Program-made: the position numbers and the translations under genes
Part shown: piece after piece, positions 22,191-25,333 of the stretch
Layout of the letters: each line of letters starts with the position of its first letter
Position numbering within the stretch: the stretch's first letter is position 1
Notes under the pieces: model-generated
What the model saw: only the letters and a program-made list of their open reading frames with translations
What the model was told of the DNA's origin: nothing
Databases searched by the model: none
NCBI GenBank assembly: GCA_027731885.1
Contig: JAQCAO010000006.1
Location: forward strand, 1 to 25,333
Length of the DNA stretch: 25,333 nt
Direction: 5' to 3'
Source of the DNA: Actinomycetota bacterium
GTDB taxonomy: Bacteria > Actinomycetota > Actinomycetes > Nanopelagicales > Nanopelagicaceae

Positions 22191-23538
22191 TTTTCTCGAT
22201 TTGTGTTCGATGTTGTTTTTTGTGTGAGAAGTAAAGTACGAGAGATAGAAGAGTTAAGGCATAGGTGTACCGCCCATTGCTTCCTATGTACGCTACCGCG
22301 CTCAAGGAGTTCCAAATGAAAACTGATGAAAGCACGTGTAGCGCGAATTGATCGATATTTAGGCCGCCTCTTCTATCTCGCATGAACCTTCTTGCTGGAC
22401 CTATAAAAAGAATAACTATGCAGAAGAAAAAGGAGAATAGGTGGAGAGAAATAGCTACATCATAAGCAAGTCGATATACCCCAAGTATTTTTGTTGAGAT
22501 TGAATCGGCTGACAAAACGCTGATATTTCGTGAGTCTGAACCAATAAGTAACTTACTTCCAAAAAGTATTTTGTTTTGAATATAGGTAACCGGGTCGTTG
22601 ATTATAAACTCTAACCATTTTGATTCTAGTTCTTCGTACTCTTTAAAATTTCCTGGTTCAATCAATTTGAAATCTACTTTAAATCCGGCTGATGAGGTGT
22701 TGTTTGCCTTTGTCAGGCTTAACCAAGTGTCGGGGCGATAGAGCTGGCAGACAAAATCATTATAATTTGGATCATTGGAGAAGATTTGGAGAGCTTTTTC
22801 AGCTCTTTCCCCTGTTCGCGTGTTTGTTGTGTAGCAGTAAGTTGCGGCGGCGTCCATCAACATAACTTGCTGCTGCGGAAAACTCTCTTCTAATTGCAAC
22901 CCCTTTGCTGCGGCGTACTCGATGGCTAGAGGAGCAATCGTTATTGATAAAATGATTCCCGTGGTGGTCCAACGTGCCAGCCGAATTTTATTTGTTTTTA
23001 GAACCATCAAGATTAATGGAAGGATCGCGAACGATAGCCAAGGCCGAAAACTCATGCCAATACAAATGATCAATAAGGGCCAAACCGTATGAATAATTCG
23101 TCGTTGTTTCGATAGCAAAGTATTTAGAGACGCAAAACCAAATATCAATAAACTAAACATCAATCCGTCGCGGGTCATCTGAGAGCCAAAAGTTAGAGAT
23201 GAATAGATGGCCAAATATTTAATGGCCTTTACTCTAGCTGTTTGTACGCCTGTCGGAAGGATTTTATTTAAAGCTACAGCTGTTAACACAATTTGAAATA
23301 CCGCTAGCCAGATTTGCCATCTAAATCCGAAACTCGGGATATGCGCATAGATGAGCGTGGATACCCCACCCCAAAAGTCGGTTCGAGCTCCATCAAGATA
23401 GTTATTCCGTGCATTAACGATATCTTCACCATAAAAACTCGGAATTTGCAGAAATAAAGCTGCTGCTGCGAGTATGAAAACGGAATTAACTCTCTCAAAA
23501 GCAAATGAAGTTGCTCGCCTTGCTGCTGCAGCGTTCAC
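22183..23538 (-). CDS. Multipass membrane protein, Wzy/EpsG-like polymerase candidate
   Basis: The 451-aa protein is hydrophobic with about ten helices, and one large outside loop (roughly residues 225-320) that contains DAAATYCYTTNT and VCQLYRPDTWLSL. GSQMTRDGLMFSLLIFG and MSFRPWLSFAI recall EpsG- or Wzy-type polysaccharide polymerases and GT-C enzymes (charged residues next to helices), but no definite motif was identified. The cluster lies between a nucleotidyltransferase gene (ATGA overlap) and a glycosyltransferase gene (8-base overlap), so a role in glycan assembly is likely. Confidence 0.6.
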   Translation of the reverse strand: MNAAAARRATSFAFERVNSVFILAAAALFLQIPSFYGEDIVNARNNYLDGARTDFWGGVSTLIYAHIPSFGFRWQIWLAVFQIVLTAVALNKILPTGVQTARVKAIKYLAIYSSLTFGSQMTRDGLMFSLLIFGFASLNTLLSKQRRIIHTVWPLLIICIGMSFRPWLSFAILPLILMVLKTNKIRLARWTTTGIILSITIAPLAIEYAAAKGLQLEESFPQQQVMLMDAAATYCYTTNTRTGERAEKALQIFSNDPNYNDFVCQLYRPDTWLSLTKANNTSSAGFKVDFKLIEPGNFKEYEELESKWLEFIINDPVTYIQNKILFGSKLLIGSDSRNISVLSADSISTKILGVYRLAYDVAISLHLFSFFFCIVILFIGPARRFMRDRRGGLNIDQFALHVLSSVFIWNSLSAVAYIGSNGRYTYALTLLSLVLYFSHKKQHRTQIEKNA

Positions 23539-24317
23539 ATTCGCAGCCCCAACTGGTTGATTACAGATCTTCTATATGCATTTACTTTTGGATTTGATAG
23601 GAATATTTTTAGATCTTCTGGAGTTCCAAGTCCGTGAACCCCAGTCTCAACGTCACCTACGTTGTACGTCAAAATTGAACCGCCTTGCTTAATCAAGTAG
23701 TTGTACGAAGGCGCAACGTAAAACTCTCCATTGACTTTAAACTCGTCTTTCTTCATAGAATTAATGGAATCAGTTGCAAGTTTCATTGATTTCCAGCCAT
23801 AAACGCCCACGGTTGCCTCATCTGAAACTACAACCTTTTCAACAACATTTATTATCTTTCCTTCTGCACTTCTTTCCAAATATGACCACTTACTATCAGA
23901 AGCGGTCATCGTAAGAATTTGTCCCTCGCAATTTCCCTCCCTAACCATTCTGACAAAATCAGAAATATCAGAAGATACAAACTGATCAGAGTTGGCAGAA
24001 AGTACAGCTTCGTCGGCCGGGATTTGATCTAGGGCGTACTGCAGTGGCGTGTCTGCGCCATCCGTGAGATTTTCTAGCTCAATGAAATGGAACTTGTTTT
24101 TAATCCGCGAAATGAGTGGTTCTAGATTTTCGGGAACTTGATCCATTTTTCGCGTGATAATCCAAATATCGTCTTCTGCTTCTAATTTAAAATTTGCAAT
24201 TACCCATCCGACCATTGGTATGCCCAGTATGGGAATCAGGGGTTTCGGAGTCTCTATTCCCACCGCTCGAAATCTGCTTCCTAGTCCAGCAGCTGGAATA
24301 ACTAAATTTAACTTCAT
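23535..24317 (-). CDS. Sugar nucleotidyltransferase
   Basis: The 260-aa protein begins MKLNLVIPAAGLGSRF (G-x-G-x-R-F loop, Arg15) with PKPLIPI (24-30) carrying the phosphate-binding Lys, and a middle acidic SANSDQFV that likely holds metal. It should couple NTP with a sugar-1-phosphate or similar to give an activated donor; the base and sugar are uncertain. The middle section (EKVVVSDEATVGVYG...NGEFYVAPSYNYLI) also matches the degenerate paralogue encoded upstream at 24621-25333. Stop overlaps the next gene start; its own start is just after the cupin gene (two bases apart). Confidence 0.87.
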   Translation of the reverse strand: MKLNLVIPAAGLGSRFRAVGIETPKPLIPILGIPMVGWVIANFKLEAEDDIWIITRKMDQVPENLEPLISRIKNKFHFIELENLTDGADTPLQYALDQIPADEAVLSANSDQFVSSDISDFVRMVREGNCEGQILTMTASDSKWSYLERSAEGKIINVVEKVVVSDEATVGVYGWKSMKLATDSINSMKKDEFKVNGEFYVAPSYNYLIKQGGSILTYNVGDVETGVHGLGTPEDLKIFLSNPKVNAYRRSVINQLGLRM

Positions 24318-24319
24318 TT

Positions 24320-24640
24320 TTAGCCCAAAACTTTGTCATTTGGCAAAGATGGCGTTTTCACGCAAACTAGTGAGGAATCTGTGATCGATTCAAATTCAGC
24401 GAATTCTCCCGGTGGAATTGTTATTACATCGCCAGCGGAAAACAAAGTTCCACCTAATCGAATTTGGCCTTCAACTACTACTGTAATCTCCGTGGCGATA
24501 TTCTGTTTATGAAGTGGCTCTTTTTCGCCTGCCTTGAACCACTTTACGGCGATCTCGAATTCTTTAGACGCAAGAACCACTGGTGAAAAATTCCCAACAA
24601 ACCAACCTTTTGTGTATTGATCAATTTTGTTGATTTGCAT
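24320..24640 (-). CDS. Small cupin-domain protein
   Basis: The 106-aa protein is a single-domain cupin: EIAVKWFKAGEKEPLHKQN with a His residue, EITVVVEGQI, and LFSAGDVITIPPGEFAEFES (cupin motif 2). Metal ligands look incomplete (one clear His), so enzyme activity is uncertain; it might bind a sugar-nucleotide or effector. ATG at 24640 is chosen because AGAGG lies eight bases ahead. An in-frame ATG at 24706 would add residues unlike cupins and would place the start inside the upstream gene. The gene overlaps that nucleotidyltransferase-like gene by 20 bases and sits between the two paralogues. Confidence 0.8.
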   Translation of the reverse strand: MQINKIDQYTKGWFVGNFSPVVLASKEFEIAVKWFKAGEKEPLHKQNIATEITVVVEGQIRLGGTLFSAGDVITIPPGEFAEFESITDSSLVCVKTPSLPNDKVLG

Positions 24641-25333
24641 TTCTAAACCTCTTTTCCGAATCCAAAGCTTCTTTGTAAGTGGAAAATCTATAGTATTTAT
24701 CTTCATTAATTTGAAAAAGAGAAGGGTTAATTCCTTTTACAACTGCATAATTCAAGGCTGGGGCTAAGAAAAACATGCCGTTTGTTTGAATATTGTTCAT
24801 AATTGCCCATTCTGCACACTCAATAAATAGATGCGCTGTCCTAAAGTAGAATAAGCCGGCAGTCGCTTTGGAACTAATTACCTTCTTCTCGCATACTTCA
24901 ACCAATTTTTCGTCCACCATGCGAACGTATGAATACATGGGATTTTGCGAGTCAAATACCACTAGTGATATCTCTGATTTTGATTGTAGCGATTGCAAGT
25001 TAAATTCGTCATAATTCTTTTTTGCAATTAAAGCATCTCCCGGCACTATAAAGATTGGGAGGTCAAGATTGCAATCACGAATTGCGATTAAAGCAGAAAT
25101 CAGCGCACCCTTAGTATTCCCAATCTGAACACTTACAAGTGGTGTTTCATCATCAGTTGAATTGATTTTTAAATCGGGGGTAGCCAAGTATGTTGTTCCC
25201 GATCCATAAGTTTGAGTAACTCTCTGAATAAGTTGTTTGCCCGCAATGTCAAATTCATACTTGCTTACTTGACTACCATTAGGGAGTGAAAATGAAGATC
25301 CACCTGCAGCTAGAATTAGGGTGTTGTGAGGCT
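24621..25333 (-). CDS. Degenerate nucleotidyltransferase paralogue, partial at the right edge
   Basis: The frame is open without a stop to the window edge, giving at least 236 residues, 5' end missing. The visible start reads LILAAGGSSFSLPNG then SKYEFDIAGKQLIQRV, matching PAAGLGSRF...PKPLIPILG of the neighbouring nucleotidyltransferase over 22 aligned positions, but the Arg is replaced and only the Lys is kept. Later VEVCEKKVISSKATAGLFYF and NGMFFLAPALNYAVV mirror the neighbour. So it is a paralogue with a damaged nucleotide loop, possibly inactive, regulatory, or changed in specificity. A TTG at 25187 is not the true start: homology continues upstream of it. Confidence 0.78.
   Translation of the reverse strand, partial: PHNTLILAAGGSSFSLPNGSQVSKYEFDIAGKQLIQRVTQTYGSGTTYLATPDLKINSTDDETPLVSVQIGNTKGALISALIAIRDCNLDLPIFIVPGDALIAKKNYDEFNLQSLQSKSEISLVVFDSQNPMYSYVRMVDEKLVEVCEKKVISSKATAGLFYFRTAHLFIECAEWAIMNNIQTNGMFFLAPALNYAVVKGINPSLFQINEDKYYRFSTYKEALDSEKRFRNANQQN

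Noticed and set aside
1..25333. CRISPR arrays, prophage, integrases, transposases, tRNA genes
   Set aside because: No repeated spacer pattern, no recombinase or tail genes, and no cloverleaf was recognised in the gaps.

Overview
The window looks like a compact, mid-to-low-GC actinobacterial chromosome, most like the streamlined freshwater Nanopelagicales (acI) group. This is inferred from a GlnR with near-family-consensus winged helix, a mycothiol synthase (MshD) relative, a Nur-like Fur regulator beside YgfZ and nitrobindin, and an Ala/Thr-rich surface protein with a C-terminal coiled coil. Genes abut or overlap throughout: convergent genes share 4 to 15 bases at their 3' ends and no gap exceeds about 210 bases. 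No tRNA, rRNA, CRISPR array, insertion sequence or phage gene was seen.

Region 1 (1-4459) is core housekeeping. On the minus strand lie a membrane-anchored thioredoxin, a DUF4395 membrane protein, a Fur-family regulator, YgfZ, two tiny membrane ORFs (24 and 44 aa) and a nitrobindin-type heme protein. On the plus strand, glnR is followed by a single-domain mshD-like acetyltransferase. An inverted repeat lies at the left edge.

Region 2 (4456-10875) is metabolic and accessory. A minus-strand run encodes a PfkB sugar kinase, an aldose-1-epimerase-like protein and a class III aminotransferase. On the plus strand are a large secreted protein (three Cys-pair modules plus a degenerate LytM-like domain) and an aldo/keto reductase. 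Then comes a toxin-antitoxin-like pair whose putative toxin is frameshifted.

Region 3 (10998-25333) is a cell-surface block: nucleotide-sugar enzymes (SDR epimerase/decarboxylase, UDP-sugar dehydrogenase), a GT-C-type glycosyltransferase, an O-antigen-ligase-type membrane protein, a GT2 glycosyltransferase, two methyltransferases, a multipass membrane protein, a cupin and two paralogous nucleotidyltransferase-like proteins, the last running off the right edge. In the middle sits a pair on one strand: an ECF-like sigma factor fused through a transmembrane helix to an outside domain, directly upstream of a surface (S-layer-like) protein gene with a structured leader. A plausible reading is that the block builds and decorates the envelope while the membrane-tethered sigma factor senses it; that link is inference.
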